Notes: a model not told the origin generated them from the sequence alone. 64,000 nucleotides of DNA from Hydrogenophaga sp. (GCA_011391495.1 JAABQK010000004.1:1-64000); one strand, 5' to 3'; shown: positions 16,288 through 25,643, counted from the first letter of the stretch. Numbers and translations are program-made.

Positions 16288-17499
16288 GTGAGTAAGACAA
16301 AGAAATTGGGTGATTCCCTGCGAAACCGGCTGGCAGTTCTCCGTGTCTCGGCCGCCTCTCTGGTCTTGGGAGCAGGTGTTTTGGCGGCGGGAGCTGCACA
16401 TGCCGTCAACGATCTGCCCGGTGGCCCTGCGGTCAACCAGCTCAACTTTGCGCCGGCGGTGACCAAGATCGCCGAAGAACAGCACTGGCTGCACTGGTTC
16501 ATGATGGCCATCTGTGCGGTCATCTTCGTGGTGGTGTTCGGAGTGATGTTCTATTCCATCCTGAAGCACCGCAAGTCCGTTGGGCACAAGTCCCAGGAAC
16601 TGCCTGAACCCATCTGGGTGGAGTTGGGCTGGACCATCGTTCCCCTGCTGATCGTGATCGGCATGGCGCTTCCGGCGACCAAGGTTCTGGTGGCCCAGAA
16701 GGACACCACCAACAGCGACCTGACCATCAAGGCCACAGGCATGCAGTGGAAGTGGGGCTACGATTACATCAAGGGCGAGGGTGAGGGCATCGGCTTCCTC
16801 TCCACCCTCGACACCGCCCATAGGGAAATGTCCAGCAGCGGCAATCCGCCTCCCACCGATGACTACCTGCTCAAGGTGGACAACCCTCTGGTGGTGCCTG
16901 TGGGCAAGAAGGTCCGGATCATCACCACCGCAAACGACGTGATCCACGCCTTCATGGTGCCGGCCTTTGGCATCAAGCAGGATGCGATTCCCGGTTTCGT
17001 GCGCGATACCTGGTTCCGTGCCGAAAAGACTGGCGATTTCTACGGCCAGTGTGCCGAGCTCTGCGGCAAAGAACACGCCTACATGCCGATTCACGTGAAA
17101 GTGGTGACGGCAGAGGAATACACCGCATGGGTCGGTCAGAAACAGAAAGCCATGGCCGCCGCTGCCGATGACCCGAGCAAGGTCTGGACGCTGGCCGACC
17201 TGGTCAAGCGCGGGGAATCCGTGTACGCCGCCAACTGCGCCGCCTGCCACCAGGCCAACGGCAAGGGTGCTGGTCCGATCAAGCCACTGGATGGCTCAGC
17301 CATCGTGACCGGTGCTGACCATTCCCCGATGATCAATGTGATGCTCAACGGTGTCGTTGGCCCCGCGGCCGCCATGCCGTCATGGAAACAGCTGTCGGAC
17401 ACCGAGCTGGCGGCGGTCATGACCTACGCCAAGAACAGCTGGTCCAACAAGACGGAGCAGATCGTGCAGCCCGCCGACGTGGTGGCCGCGCGCAAGTGA
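16288..17499 (+). CDS. coxB: Cytochrome c oxidase subunit II with fused cytochrome c
   Basis: CuA-carrying subunit of an aa3-type cytochrome c oxidase that receives electrons from cytochrome c. The 403-residue product starts at a GTG, has a signal sequence (cleaved near AHA, about residue 42), two membrane helices, and a CuA domain with C255, C259 and H263 in the CAELCGKEH motif. It has a C-terminal cytochrome c domain with CAACH at 317-321. The fused haem domain makes it a caa3-like subunit, longer than the 250-300 residues of plain subunit II. First gene of the coxB, coxA, small protein, ctaG, DUF2970, coxC run. An FNR-type box overlaps its promoter region. Confidence 0.95.
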   Translation: MSKTKKLGDSLRNRLAVLRVSAASLVLGAGVLAAGAAHAVNDLPGGPAVNQLNFAPAVTKIAEEQHWLHWFMMAICAVIFVVVFGVMFYSILKHRKSVGHKSQELPEPIWVELGWTIVPLLIVIGMALPATKVLVAQKDTTNSDLTIKATGMQWKWGYDYIKGEGEGIGFLSTLDTAHREMSSSGNPPPTDDYLLKVDNPLVVPVGKKVRIITTANDVIHAFMVPAFGIKQDAIPGFVRDTWFRAEKTGDFYGQCAELCGKEHAYMPIHVKVVTAEEYTAWVGQKQKAMAAAADDPSKVWTLADLVKRGESVYAANCAACHQANGKGAGPIKPLDGSAIVTGADHSPMINVMLNGVVGPAAAMPSWKQLSDTELAAVMTYAKNSWSNKTEQIVQPADVVAARK

Positions 17500-17539
17500 G
17501 CCGGGTACAGATAATTATTGAAGTTCAAAGGAATCGATC

Positions 17540-19159
17540 ATGAGTGCAGTTCTCGACCCGCATGACGCTCACGCGCACGACCACGATCACCATGCCCCGA
17601 CGGGCTGGCGTCGCTGGGTCTACGCGACCAACCACAAGGACATCGGCACGCTGTACCTGCTGTTTGCCTTCACCATGCTCATGGTCGGCGGCGTGCTGGC
17701 CCTGCTGATCCGTGCCGAGCTGTTTCAGCCCGGCCTGCAGCTCGTGAATCCGGGGCTGTTCAACCAGTTGACCACCATGCACGGCCTGATCATGGTGTTC
17801 GGCGCCATCATGCCGGCGTTCGTGGGTTTCGCGAACTGGATGATCCCGCTGCAGATCGGTGCGTCCGACATGGCTTTCGCCCGCATGAACAATTTCAGCT
17901 TCTGGCTGATGATTCCTGCGGCCATTATGCTGGTGGCCTCGTTCTTCATGCCCGGCGGCGCCCCCGCTGCTGGCTGGACGCTGTACGCTCCTCTGACCCT
18001 GCAGATGGGTCCCTCGATGGACGCAGGCATCTTCGCCATGCACATCCTGGGCGCGTCTTCGATCATGGGTTCGATCAACATCATCGTCACCATCCTGAAC
18101 ATGCGCGCGCCCGGCATGACGCTGATGAAGATGCCCATGTTCTGCTGGACCTGGCTCATCACCGCCTACCTGCTGATCGCCGTGATGCCCGTGCTGGCCG
18201 GCGCCATCACCATGACGCTGACCGACCGCCACTTCGGCACCAGCTTTTTCAACCCTGCCGGCGGCGGTGACCCGGTGATGTACCAGCACATCTTCTGGTT
18301 CTTCGGCCACCCCGAGGTGTACATCATGATCCTGCCGGCTTTCGGCATCGTGAGCCAGGTCGTGCCCGCCTTTGCGCGCAAGAAGCTGTTCGGCTACGCC
18401 TCCATGGTGTACGCCACCGGCTCCATCGCCATCCTGTCCTTCGTCGTGTGGGCGCACCACATGTTCACCACCGGCATGCCGGTGACTGGCCAGCTGTTCT
18501 TCATGTATTCCACCATGTTGATTGCCGTGCCCACGGGCGTGAAGATCTTCAACTGGATCGCCACCATGTGGAAGGGTTCGATGACCTTCGAGACTCCGAT
18601 GATGTGGGCCGTCGGCTTCATCTTTGTGTTCACCATCGGGGGCTTCACCGGTCTGATCCTGTCGGTCGCTCCGATCGACATCCAGATGCAGGACACCTAC
18701 TACGTGGTGGCGCACTTCCACTATGTGCTGGTGGCCGGGTCGCTGTTCGCCATGTTCGCCGGTATCTACTACTGGTTGCCCAAGTGGACAGGTGTGATGT
18801 ACAGCGAAACCCGCGGCAAGATCCACTTCTGGTGGTCGATGATCTCTTTCAACATCACCTTCTTCCCGATGCACTTCCTGGGTCTGGCCGGCATGCCCCG
18901 CCGTTATGCCGACTATCCGATGCAGTTTGCCGACTTCAACGCCATTGCCTCGGTGGGTGGTTTTGCCTTCGGTATTGCTCAGGTCTATTTCTTCCTGGCT
19001 GTGGTTGTGCCCGCCATGCGTGGTCAGGGCGCCAAGGCGCCGCAGAAGCCCTGGGACGGCGCAGAGGGTCTGGAATGGGAAGTGCCTTCACCGGCGCCCT
19101 TCCACACCTTTGAAAATCCCCCCAAGCTGGATGCCACCGCCACCAAAGTGATCGGTTGA
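17540..19159 (+). CDS. coxA: Cytochrome c oxidase subunit I
   Basis: The 539-residue catalytic subunit holding haem a, haem a3 and CuB. About twelve membrane helices are visible. Key motifs are TTMHGLIMVF near the low-spin haem ligand, FWFFGHPEVYIMILPAFG with the CuB histidine and its cross-linked tyrosine, VWAHHMFTTG with the further CuB histidines, and VVAHFHYVLVAGS with the haem ligands. The N-terminus has a histidine/aspartate-rich stretch (DPHDAHAHDHDHH), common in this family. It follows coxB by 40 bp. Confidence 0.97.
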   Translation: MSAVLDPHDAHAHDHDHHAPTGWRRWVYATNHKDIGTLYLLFAFTMLMVGGVLALLIRAELFQPGLQLVNPGLFNQLTTMHGLIMVFGAIMPAFVGFANWMIPLQIGASDMAFARMNNFSFWLMIPAAIMLVASFFMPGGAPAAGWTLYAPLTLQMGPSMDAGIFAMHILGASSIMGSINIIVTILNMRAPGMTLMKMPMFCWTWLITAYLLIAVMPVLAGAITMTLTDRHFGTSFFNPAGGGDPVMYQHIFWFFGHPEVYIMILPAFGIVSQVVPAFARKKLFGYASMVYATGSIAILSFVVWAHHMFTTGMPVTGQLFFMYSTMLIAVPTGVKIFNWIATMWKGSMTFETPMMWAVGFIFVFTIGGFTGLILSVAPIDIQMQDTYYVVAHFHYVLVAGSLFAMFAGIYYWLPKWTGVMYSETRGKIHFWWSMISFNITFFPMHFLGLAGMPRRYADYPMQFADFNAIASVGGFAFGIAQVYFFLAVVVPAMRGQGAKAPQKPWDGAEGLEWEVPSPAPFHTFENPPKLDATATKVIG

Positions 19160-19181
19160 TCCTCCACCACCGGCCTGCCAC

Positions 19182-19292
19182 ATGACGCCCGAACAAAAGA
19201 AAAACAACCTGCGCCTGGGGCTGATCCTCGCGTCGGTGGCCTTGGTCTTTTTCATCGGCTTTGTCGGCAAGCTGGTGCTGCTGGGCGGCTGA
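19182..19292 (+). CDS. Cytochrome oxidase small assembly protein (36 residues)
   Basis: A very small open frame between coxA and ctaG, starting MTPEQKKNNLRLGLIL and consisting almost wholly of one membrane helix (residues about 11-33). Such miniature proteins sit at this position in many Burkholderiales and are annotated as cytochrome oxidase small assembly proteins. It begins 22 bp after coxA. The function is inferred from position. Confidence 0.75.
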   Translation: MTPEQKKNNLRLGLILASVALVFFIGFVGKLVLLGG

Positions 19293-19323
19293 AGCCCTTC
19301 CACACCAGACCGGAGCATACCCA

Positions 19324-19941
19324 GTGGGATTGCGGAATCAGAATTTCAAGATGGTGGGCAAGCTCGGTGTGGTGGCGCTGGGCATGTTTGCCTTCGGTTA
19401 TGCGCTGGTGCCCATCTACAATGCCATCTGCGAGGCGACGGGCATCAACGTGCTGGCTTTGGCGGAGCGCGAAGTACCGGGTGCCCGTCCCACGGTACCA
19501 GCCAACACGCAGGTGGACCGCAGCCGCACCATCACGGTGGAGTTCGACGTGAACACGCGCGGGCCCTGGCACTTCAAGCCGGCTGTGCGCTCGATGGAGG
19601 TGCATCCTGGCGAACTCAATACCGTGCTGTACGAGTTCCAGAATATCCAGAACCGCACCATGGCTGCACAGGCCATACCCAGCTACGCGCCCAAGCAGTC
19701 AGCGGCGCACTTCAACAAGCTGGAGTGTTTCTGTTTCACGCAGTACACGTTGCAGCCGGGCGAAAAGAAGGAGTGGCCGGTCGCTTTCGTGATCGATCCC
19801 CGGCTGCCCAAAGACGTCACCACGATCACGCTGTCCTATACCTTCTTCGAGGTGGGTGGCAAGGTGCCGGCAGCGCCCGAAGGGCCAGGTTCGCAAGCGA
19901 CCAGTTCATCGTTCTTCAAGCTGCCGACGGGGGCCGTATGA
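19324..19941 (+). CDS. ctaG: Cytochrome c oxidase assembly protein CtaG (Cox11)
   Basis: Cox11/CtaG delivers copper to CuB of subunit I. The 205-residue product has an N-terminal membrane anchor (about residues 10-30) and a periplasmic Ig-like copper domain with the CFCFTQYTLQPGE motif, in which the paired cysteines bind copper. I choose the GTG at 19324, which gives the family N-terminus VGLRNQNFKMVGKL; upstream in-frame sequence belongs to the small protein gene. Its last codon overlaps the next gene by the usual ATGA. Confidence 0.93.
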   Translation: MGLRNQNFKMVGKLGVVALGMFAFGYALVPIYNAICEATGINVLALAEREVPGARPTVPANTQVDRSRTITVEFDVNTRGPWHFKPAVRSMEVHPGELNTVLYEFQNIQNRTMAAQAIPSYAPKQSAAHFNKLECFCFTQYTLQPGEKKEWPVAFVIDPRLPKDVTTITLSYTFFEVGGKVPAAPEGPGSQATSSSFFKLPTGAV

Positions 19942-20144
19942 CCGAACCCGTGCACTTGCGCAAAGGCTCCCTCAGCGGGACGGTCAAGGCGGTACTCTGG
20001 GGGTTTCTGGGTGTTCGACGCAATGCCGATTACCAGAGCGACGTGGCCAAACTCAATCCCATTCACATCATGGTGGTGGGCGTGGTGATGGCGCTGCTGT
20101 TTGTTGTCACATTGATCTTGTTGGTGAACTGGGTCGTTTCCTGA
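19938..20144 (+). CDS. DUF2970 family small membrane protein
   Basis: A 68-residue protein with a C-terminal membrane helix (about residues 44-67) and the conserved AVLWGFLGVRRNADYQSD segment of DUF2970. The family is almost always found between ctaG and coxC in Betaproteobacteria, so a role in oxidase assembly or stability is likely but unproven. Translationally coupled to ctaG by a 4-base overlap. Confidence 0.8.
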   Translation: MTEPVHLRKGSLSGTVKAVLWGFLGVRRNADYQSDVAKLNPIHIMVVGVVMALLFVVTLILLVNWVVS

Positions 20145-20214
20145 TCCGGGTTCCCGATTTCTCGGTTTTTATTTTTCAGCTATTCATACAAGCGTTCAGC
20201 AATTAGGAGTGAGC

Positions 20215-21096
20215 ATGTCAGCAGCAACACACGGCACGACGCCTTATTACTTTGTTCCCGGACCTTCCCGTCACCCTGTGATGGCGGCCATCGGCCTGTT
20301 TTTCGTGATTCTGGGGGCGGGGCAGTGGATCAACGGTGCCGGCTGGGGCGCGTACTCGCTGGCATTTGGTCTGGCTTTCTGGTCGATCGTGCTGTTCCAG
20401 TGGTTCCGCGAGGCGGTCGCCGAGAGCGAGGGCGGCATGTACGGACGCAAGATCGACCTGTCTTACCGCTGGAGCATGAGCTGGTTCATCTTTTCGGAGG
20501 TCATGTTCTTCGGCGCCTTCTTCACGGCCCTGTGGTGGGCCCGCACGCACTCGGTGCCTGCGCTGGGCAACATTGAAAACGCCCTCATCTGGCCAGACTT
20601 CACGGCCGTGTGGCCGAGTCTGCAGGCCGGTGCCACCGGGTCACCCGCCGGCATCGTGGAACCGTTCCAGACCATGGGGCCGTTCTGGTTGCCCACCATC
20701 AACACCGCCTTGCTGTTGACGTCGGGCGTGACCCTGACGATCGCCCACCATGCCTTGCAGGCGGGCAACCGTGGCAAGACGATCGCTTTCATGTGGATGA
20801 CGGTGCTGCTGGGAATCGTGTTCCTGTTCGTGCAGGGCTATGAATATGCGCACGCCTACAGCGCGTACAACCTGAAGCTCACGTCCGGCATCTTTGGTTC
20901 GACGTTCTTCTTGCTGACCGGTTTTCACGGGTTTCACGTGTTTGTCGGCATGCTGATGCTGTTGTTCATCACCTTGCGCCTGCAAAAAGGCCATTTCACC
21001 GCCCAGCGCCACTTCGGGTTCGAAGGCGCCGCCTGGTACTGGCACTTCGTGGACGTGGTCTGGTTGGGTCTCTACATCCTCGTTTACTGGATGTGA
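20215..21096 (+). CDS. coxC: Cytochrome c oxidase subunit III
   Basis: The 293-residue third core subunit of the aa3 oxidase, with seven membrane helices. Family motifs include the N-terminal HGTTPYYFVPGPSRHPVMAA, ISYRWSMSWFIFSEVMFFGAFF-like sequence near residue 85 (here SYRWSMSWFIFSEVMFFG), FHGFHVFVGMLML, and the C-terminal AAWYWHFVDVVWLGLYILVYW. The ATG at 20215 has AGGAG five bases upstream; a GTG two codons earlier is less likely. Transcription ends at the 44-bp palindrome downstream. Confidence 0.95.
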   Translation: MSAATHGTTPYYFVPGPSRHPVMAAIGLFFVILGAGQWINGAGWGAYSLAFGLAFWSIVLFQWFREAVAESEGGMYGRKIDLSYRWSMSWFIFSEVMFFGAFFTALWWARTHSVPALGNIENALIWPDFTAVWPSLQAGATGSPAGIVEPFQTMGPFWLPTINTALLLTSGVTLTIAHHALQAGNRGKTIAFMWMTVLLGIVFLFVQGYEYAHAYSAYNLKLTSGIFGSTFFLLTGFHGFHVFVGMLMLLFITLRLQKGHFTAQRHFGFEGAAWYWHFVDVVWLGLYILVYWM

Positions 21097-21126
21097 AGCC
21101 TTGGAGGGTGCCCAGGCGGCACCTCC

Positions 21127-21170
21127 TCAGTCAATAAAAAAGCGCCTGCAGGCGCTTTTTTATTGACTGA
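21127..21170. terminator. 44-bp perfect palindrome, bidirectional terminator
   Basis: A perfect inverted repeat with 22-bp arms: TCAGTCAATAAAAAAGCGCC then TG|CA at the centre and the exact reverse complement after it. It carries a GC core flanked by A- and T-runs on both sides, so it can stop coxC from the left and the twin-membrane-protein gene from the right. The symmetry continues well beyond the terminator core. Confidence 0.9.
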
Positions 21171-21186
21171 GCCGTTCCGTCCAGTT

Positions 21187-21429
21187 TCAGGGTCGCATGG
21201 GCAGGCCGGTGGGTTGAATCCACCCCATCCAGTAACTGAGCAAGACCACCAGAAACAGCAAAATGGAAAATCCCACCCGGAACGCAAGGGCGCGGGCCAT
21301 GTGGTTCTTGCGCGGCGCTTCAGCTGTGTCGCCGGCTGGGTCGCTGTTGCCACCACGCATCATGAAAATCAGTGCAGCCGCGAAGCTCCCGATGATGGCC
21401 ACGAAGGCGAGGATGACAAGGTATTTCAT
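21187..21429 (-). CDS. Twin transmembrane protein (DUF2909)
   Basis: An 80-residue protein with two membrane helices (about 2-24 and 51-71) joined by a short polar loop. It matches the small DUF2909 twin-membrane proteins that lie between coxC and surf1 in Betaproteobacteria, on the opposite strand as here. Function unknown; association with oxidase assembly is by position. Its start is 45 bp from the divergent surf1 start. Confidence 0.8.
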   Translation of the reverse strand: MKYLVILAFVAIIGSFAAALIFMMRGGNSDPAGDTAEAPRKNHMARALAFRVGFSILLFLVVLLSYWMGWIQPTGLPMRP

Positions 21430-21474
21430 GTGCTCAATTATCTGTTTCTTTGTGATAGGCCCGGGGCAGTGGAC

Positions 21475-22215
21475 ATGAGAAGCCGTTCGCTGCGCTTCTG
21501 GATCGTCACGGCAGCCACCATTTTCACGATGGCGGTGACGGCGTCGCTCGGCGTCTGGCAGCTCGGCCGTGCGGCGCACAAGCAGGCATTGCAGGAGCAG
21601 ATCACTCAGAGCGGGCAGCTTCCTGCCTGGACCGGGCGCGACCTGCTGCAGGCGCCCGATCTGGAGTCGGCTCTGCATCGCCCGGTCACCTTGTCCGGAC
21701 ACTGGGTTCAGGGCGCCAGTGTGTTCCTCGACAACCGCCAGATGAATGGCCGTGTGGGCTTTTTCCTCCTCACACCGCTGCGCATCGAAGGCAGCGAACG
21801 GGCCGTGCTGGTTCAGCGCGGCTGGGTCCCGCGCGATTTCACCGACCGCAGCCGCGTACCGGCGATCGACACACCTGAGCACGAGGTGCACATAGAAGGC
21901 CGCTTGGCCCCGTCACCGGGCAAGCTTTACCAGCTGGGTCCGGCGGGCACCGGACCGATCCGGCAAAATGTGGACATTCCGGGGCTGTCCCAGGAATGGG
22001 GCATCCCCCTGCTGGTGGTCTCCGTTGTCCAGACCGGTGAAGCAAGCGACGGTTTGCAGCGGGACTGGCCACGTGTCACGGCCGATGTGTACAAGCACCA
22101 CGGGTATGCCTTCCAGTGGTTTGGCCTGTGTGCCCTGGCAGGTGTTCTGTATGTCTGGTTCCAGTTTATTTCCCCCCGCCGAAAGCACCCAATCCATGGC
22201 TCAGAAGCCCGATGA
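21475..22215 (+). CDS. SURF1-family oxidase assembly protein
   Basis: A 246-residue SURF1 homologue, which helps insert haem a into subunit I. It has an N-terminal membrane helix (about 8-28) ending in LGVWQLGRAAHK, the family VFLDNRQMNGRVGFFLLTPL and VLVQRGWVPRD motifs in the periplasmic domain, and a C-terminal helix within HHGYAFQWFGLCALAGVLYV. Both the two-helix topology and length fit. The 3' end overlaps the following gene by 20 bp. Confidence 0.9.
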   Translation: MRSRSLRFWIVTAATIFTMAVTASLGVWQLGRAAHKQALQEQITQSGQLPAWTGRDLLQAPDLESALHRPVTLSGHWVQGASVFLDNRQMNGRVGFFLLTPLRIEGSERAVLVQRGWVPRDFTDRSRVPAIDTPEHEVHIEGRLAPSPGKLYQLGPAGTGPIRQNVDIPGLSQEWGIPLLVVSVVQTGEASDGLQRDWPRVTADVYKHHGYAFQWFGLCALAGVLYVWFQFISPRRKHPIHGSEAR

Positions 22216-22897
22216 ACCGCTGATGCTGACCGTCCACAGTCTGCCCCAGCTCGACCAGTCCAGCGCGAGCTCGGCCGCGAGCACCCGTGCCGGGCGTTGG
22301 AAGATGCTCGCCTTGCTGCTCGTGAGTGCCGCGCCTGTGATCGCCTCCTATTTCACCTACTACGTGATCCGTCCGGAAGGCCGTCGCAACTACGGAGAGC
22401 TGATCGATCCACAGCGGCCACTTCCCGCGCTGACCGGGACCAACGCAAACGGTGAAGTCCTGCCACTGACCCGACTGAAGGACCAGTGGCTGCTGATCAG
22501 CGTGGCCGACAGTGCCTGCCCCGAGGCCTGCCAGCAGCACCTGTATCTGCAGCGCCAGCTGCGCGAGACGCTGGGCAAGGAGAAGGATCGGCTGGACTGG
22601 GTCTGGCTGCGCACGGGTGATGCTGCGTTGTCCGAGCCGCTGCGTCAGGCCACGGAGGCGGCGCAGGTGCTGCGTGTCGATCCTCAGCAGCTGGCGACGT
22701 GGCTGGAGCCGGCACGCGGCCAGCGCCTGGAGGATCACCTGTACCTCGTGGACCCGCTGGGCAACTGGATGATGCGTTTCCCGGCCGACCTCGATCCCAA
22801 ACAGGCCAAACGCGATCTGGACCGGCTGCTGCGCGCGTCAGCCTTCTGGGACAAAGCTGGCCGTCCATCCGATCTGGCTCCCGCAGAGGCCCGCTGA
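22196..22897 (+). CDS. Sco-like thioredoxin-fold protein of the oxidase locus
   Basis: A 233-residue protein with one N-terminal membrane helix (about 36-56) and a periplasmic thioredoxin-like domain. A CXXXC pair (C108, C112 in ADSACPEACQQ) and the later DHLYLVDPLGNWMMRF, with a histidine in the place of the Sco copper ligand, make it a divergent Sco1/SenC relative. It lies between surf1 and ctaA, overlapping surf1 by 20 bp. A classical Sco protein is encoded four genes on, so this one may have a separate task such as reducing the CuA cysteines. An alternative ATG at 22223 would shorten it by nine residues. Confidence 0.75.
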   Translation: MAQKPDEPLMLTVHSLPQLDQSSASSAASTRAGRWKMLALLLVSAAPVIASYFTYYVIRPEGRRNYGELIDPQRPLPALTGTNANGEVLPLTRLKDQWLLISVADSACPEACQQHLYLQRQLRETLGKEKDRLDWVWLRTGDAALSEPLRQATEAAQVLRVDPQQLATWLEPARGQRLEDHLYLVDPLGNWMMRFPADLDPKQAKRDLDRLLRASAFWDKAGRPSDLAPAEAR

Positions 22898-22910
22898 ACC
22901 CAGGTTACCG

Positions 22911-24062
22911 ATGCAAGCACAACCCCTTTACGACCTGGCACCCGTGGCCCGCCTGATGCTACTGGGCGTGGTGATCGCGCTCGGGCCGCTGGCCTGGGTC
23001 TGGTTGCGCAACCGCCGTGCTTTGCCGGCGCAGCGCCTGCGCACCCTCACCCTGATCACCCTCTTTCTCACCTTCGATCTGGTGCTCTTCGGTGCTTTCA
23101 CCCGATTGACCGACTCCGGACTGGGCTGCCCCGACTGGCCCGGCTGCTACGGCAGTGTGAGCCCGGTGGGTGCAAGCGCCTCCATTGCCGCCGCACAAGA
23201 ATCGATGCCGACCGGCCCCGTCACGTTCTCCAAGGCCTGGATCGAGATGATCCACCGTTACCTCGCCACCGCGGTCGGCGTTCTGATCCTGGTGCTGGCC
23301 AGCGTCAGCTGGCTGGAGCGCAGGCGCCTGAGCGTGTCACCGTGGTGGCCGTTCGTGACACTGCTGTGGGTCTGCCTGCAGGGTGCTTTCGGCGCCCTCA
23401 CAGTCACCATGAAACTGTTTCCTGCGATCGTGACGATGCATCTGCTGGGGGGCCTGGTGTTGCTCGCCCTGCTGCGCGCACAGGCGGTGGCCTACACACA
23501 GGCCGAACCCTCCGGTCCCGGGCCCGTTCCGCTGCACAGTGCCACGCGCCTGGGCCTGGGCCTGGTCTACGCACTGCTGTGGATTCAGATCGCGCTGGGA
23601 GGATGGGTGAGCACCAACTATGCGGTGCTCGCCTGCAGCGACTTTCCCACCTGCCAGGGCAGCTGGTGGCCTGCGATGGATCTTCGTCAGGGCTTCACCC
23701 TCTGGCGCGAACTCGGCATGTCCCACTCGGGTGAAGCGATTTCATTTGCTGCACTCACCGCCATCCACTACGTGCACCGTCTCAGTGCCTACGTGGTGCT
23801 GGCCGCGCTGGGCTGGCTCGCCTGGCGTTTGTGGAGTGTGCCGGACATGCGCGCGACAGCCCGAGCATTGCTGGCTCTGGCCGGGTGGCAGTTCGCCAGC
23901 GGTCTGACCAACGTGGTGTTCGACTGGCCCTTGCTGGCGGCCGTGGGTCACACCGGCGGGGCGGCCGCACTGGTGATCGTCCTGACCGGGGCCGTCTTTG
24001 CCAGCAGAACCTACGACTCGATGAGCACGTCCCAATTCAACATTTCCCGATTGACCCGATGA
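22911..24062 (+). CDS. ctaA: Haem A synthase CtaA (Cox15)
   Basis: Cox15/CtaA oxidises the methyl group of haem O to form haem A. The 383-residue protein has about eight membrane helices in two similar halves. Seen: [22 protein letters not shown] after the first helix, [16 protein letters not shown] with a haem-ligand histidine, [11 protein letters not shown], the second-half [34 protein letters not shown] and [11 protein letters not shown]. It overlaps ctaB by the ATGA at its stop. Confidence 0.93.
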   Translation: MQAQPLYDLAPVARLMLLGVVIALGPLAWVWLRNRRALPAQRLRTLTLITLFLTFDLVLFGAFTRLTDSGLGCPDWPGCYGSVSPVGASASIAAAQESMPTGPVTFSKAWIEMIHRYLATAVGVLILVLASVSWLERRRLSVSPWWPFVTLLWVCLQGAFGALTVTMKLFPAIVTMHLLGGLVLLALLRAQAVAYTQAEPSGPGPVPLHSATRLGLGLVYALLWIQIALGGWVSTNYAVLACSDFPTCQGSWWPAMDLRQGFTLWRELGMSHSGEAISFAALTAIHYVHRLSAYVVLAALGWLAWRLWSVPDMRATARALLALAGWQFASGLTNVVFDWPLLAAVGHTGGAAALVIVLTGAVFASRTYDSMSTSQFNISRLTR

Positions 24063-24967
24063 GCACCGCGCCCACCCCCACGGCAGCTGCCGTCTCGGCC
24101 CCGATCTGGCGGCAGTTCCATGCGCTGACCAAGCCACGCGTGATCCAGCTCATCGTGTTCTGTGCGCTCATTGGCATGGTCCTGGCGGTGCCCGGGGTGC
24201 CCAGCTGGGCGCAGGTGAAGCTGGCTGCCATCGCATCACTGGGCATCTGGCTGGTGGCGGGTGCCGCGGCGGCGTTCAACTGTGTGGTGGAGCAGCAGAT
24301 CGACGCCAAGATGCGGCGCACCGCCTGGCGCCCCACCGCCAAGGGCGAGCTCTCCAATGTCCAGACGCTGAGCTTTTCGGCCGTGCTGTGCGGCGCAGGT
24401 TCCGCGATCCTGTATTTCTGGGTCAACCCGCTGACCATGTGGCTGACCTTTGCCACCTTCGTCGGTTACGCCGTGATCTACACCGTCATCCTCAAGCCGC
24501 TCACCCCGCAGAACATCGTGATCGGCGGCGCCTCCGGCGCCATGCCGCCGGTGCTGGGGTGGGCCGCCATGACCGGGGTGGTCGCACCCGAAGCGCTGAT
24601 CCTGTTCCTGATCATCTTCCTCTGGACACCCCCGCATTTCTGGGCGCTGGCGCTCTACCGCGTGGAGGACTACCGCAAGTCGGGCCTGCCCATGCTGCCC
24701 GTGACCCACGGCTCGGAGTTCACGCGTCTGCAGATCCTGCTCTACACCTTCGTGCTGTTCGCCGCCTGCCTGATGCCCTTCATCATGCGCATGAGTGGCT
24801 GGTTTTACCTCGTCGCTGCGGTGATCCTGAGCATCGGTTTCTGCGCCTACGCCTTCGTGTTGTGGCGCGACTACTCTGACGCGCTGGCCCGCAAGACCTT
24901 CCGTTTTTCGCTGATCCATCTCTCGCTGCTGTTTGCAGCGCTGCTGATCGACCACTACCTCGTCTGA
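24059..24967 (+). CDS. ctaB: Protohaem IX farnesyltransferase CtaB (haem O synthase)
   Basis: CtaB adds the farnesyl tail to haem B, giving haem O, the substrate of CtaA. The 302-residue UbiA-family membrane protein has about eight to nine helices. The prenyl-diphosphate binding site is seen in [19 protein letters not shown] (the DxxMxR motif), and the second aspartate region in [23 protein letters not shown]. It starts within the ctaA stop and is followed by sco after 20 bp, so the haem A genes form one transcript with the assembly genes. Confidence 0.95.
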   Translation: MSTAPTPTAAAVSAPIWRQFHALTKPRVIQLIVFCALIGMVLAVPGVPSWAQVKLAAIASLGIWLVAGAAAAFNCVVEQQIDAKMRRTAWRPTAKGELSNVQTLSFSAVLCGAGSAILYFWVNPLTMWLTFATFVGYAVIYTVILKPLTPQNIVIGGASGAMPPVLGWAAMTGVVAPEALILFLIIFLWTPPHFWALALYRVEDYRKSGLPMLPVTHGSEFTRLQILLYTFVLFAACLMPFIMRMSGWFYLVAAVILSIGFCAYAFVLWRDYSDALARKTFRFSLIHLSLLFAALLIDHYLV

Positions 24968-24987
24968 CCCTTTTACCGAGACCGCCC

Positions 24988-25617
24988 ATGTCCCGCAGCT
25001 TTTCAAAACCCTGTACCCGTCGGACTGTGCTGGTCGCGGGTGGATTGGCCGGCCTGCTGGCACTGGCCGGATGTTCGGAGAAGTCCGGCGGGCAGGACGC
25101 AGGAGGTTTCTCCGGCATCGACATCACCGGTGCCGACTACGCCACCGGTTTCTCCCTGAAGGACCACGAGGGCCAGCTCCGCACCCTCGCTGACTTCAAG
25201 GGCAAGGTGGTGGTCATCTTTTTCGGCTTCACCCAGTGCCCGGACGTCTGCCCCACCTCCTTGGGCGAGCTGGCCCAGGCCAAGAAGCTGCTGGGTGCCG
25301 ACGGAGAGCGGCTGCAGGGTCTGTTCATCAGCATCGACCCCGAGCGGGACACGCCCGAGGTGATGCAGCAGTACATGGCCAGCTTCGACCCCAGTTTCCT
25401 GGCCCTCTACACGGAACCCGACGCTCTGCCCGCCCTGGCCAAGAGCTTCAAGGTCTATTACAAAAAGGTGGCCGGCAGCACGCCCACCAGTTACACCATG
25501 GACCACTCGGCTGGCAGCTATGTGTACGACCCCCAGGGTCGTGTGCGGCTGTACCACCGCTATGGCAGCGGAGCACAGGCGCTGGCGGGCGATGTCAAAA
25601 AACTGCTGTCGGAGTGA
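24988..25617 (+). CDS. Sco1/SenC copper chaperone lipoprotein
   Basis: A 209-residue Sco protein that delivers copper to the CuA site of subunit II. The N-terminus is a twin-arginine-containing signal with a lipobox LAGC at C29, so the mature protein is probably a lipoprotein. The copper site is C84 and C88 in CPDVCPTS plus H173 in MDHSAGSY. The thioredoxin fold and length are standard. Last gene of the run; a 36-bp palindrome follows. Confidence 0.92.
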   Translation: MSRSFSKPCTRRTVLVAGGLAGLLALAGCSEKSGGQDAGGFSGIDITGADYATGFSLKDHEGQLRTLADFKGKVVVIFFGFTQCPDVCPTSLGELAQAKKLLGADGERLQGLFISIDPERDTPEVMQQYMASFDPSFLALYTEPDALPALAKSFKVYYKKVAGSTPTSYTMDHSAGSYVYDPQGRVRLYHRYGSGAQALAGDVKKLLSE

Positions 25618-25643
25618 GCACGCCTGTCTTGCCACAGCGACTC

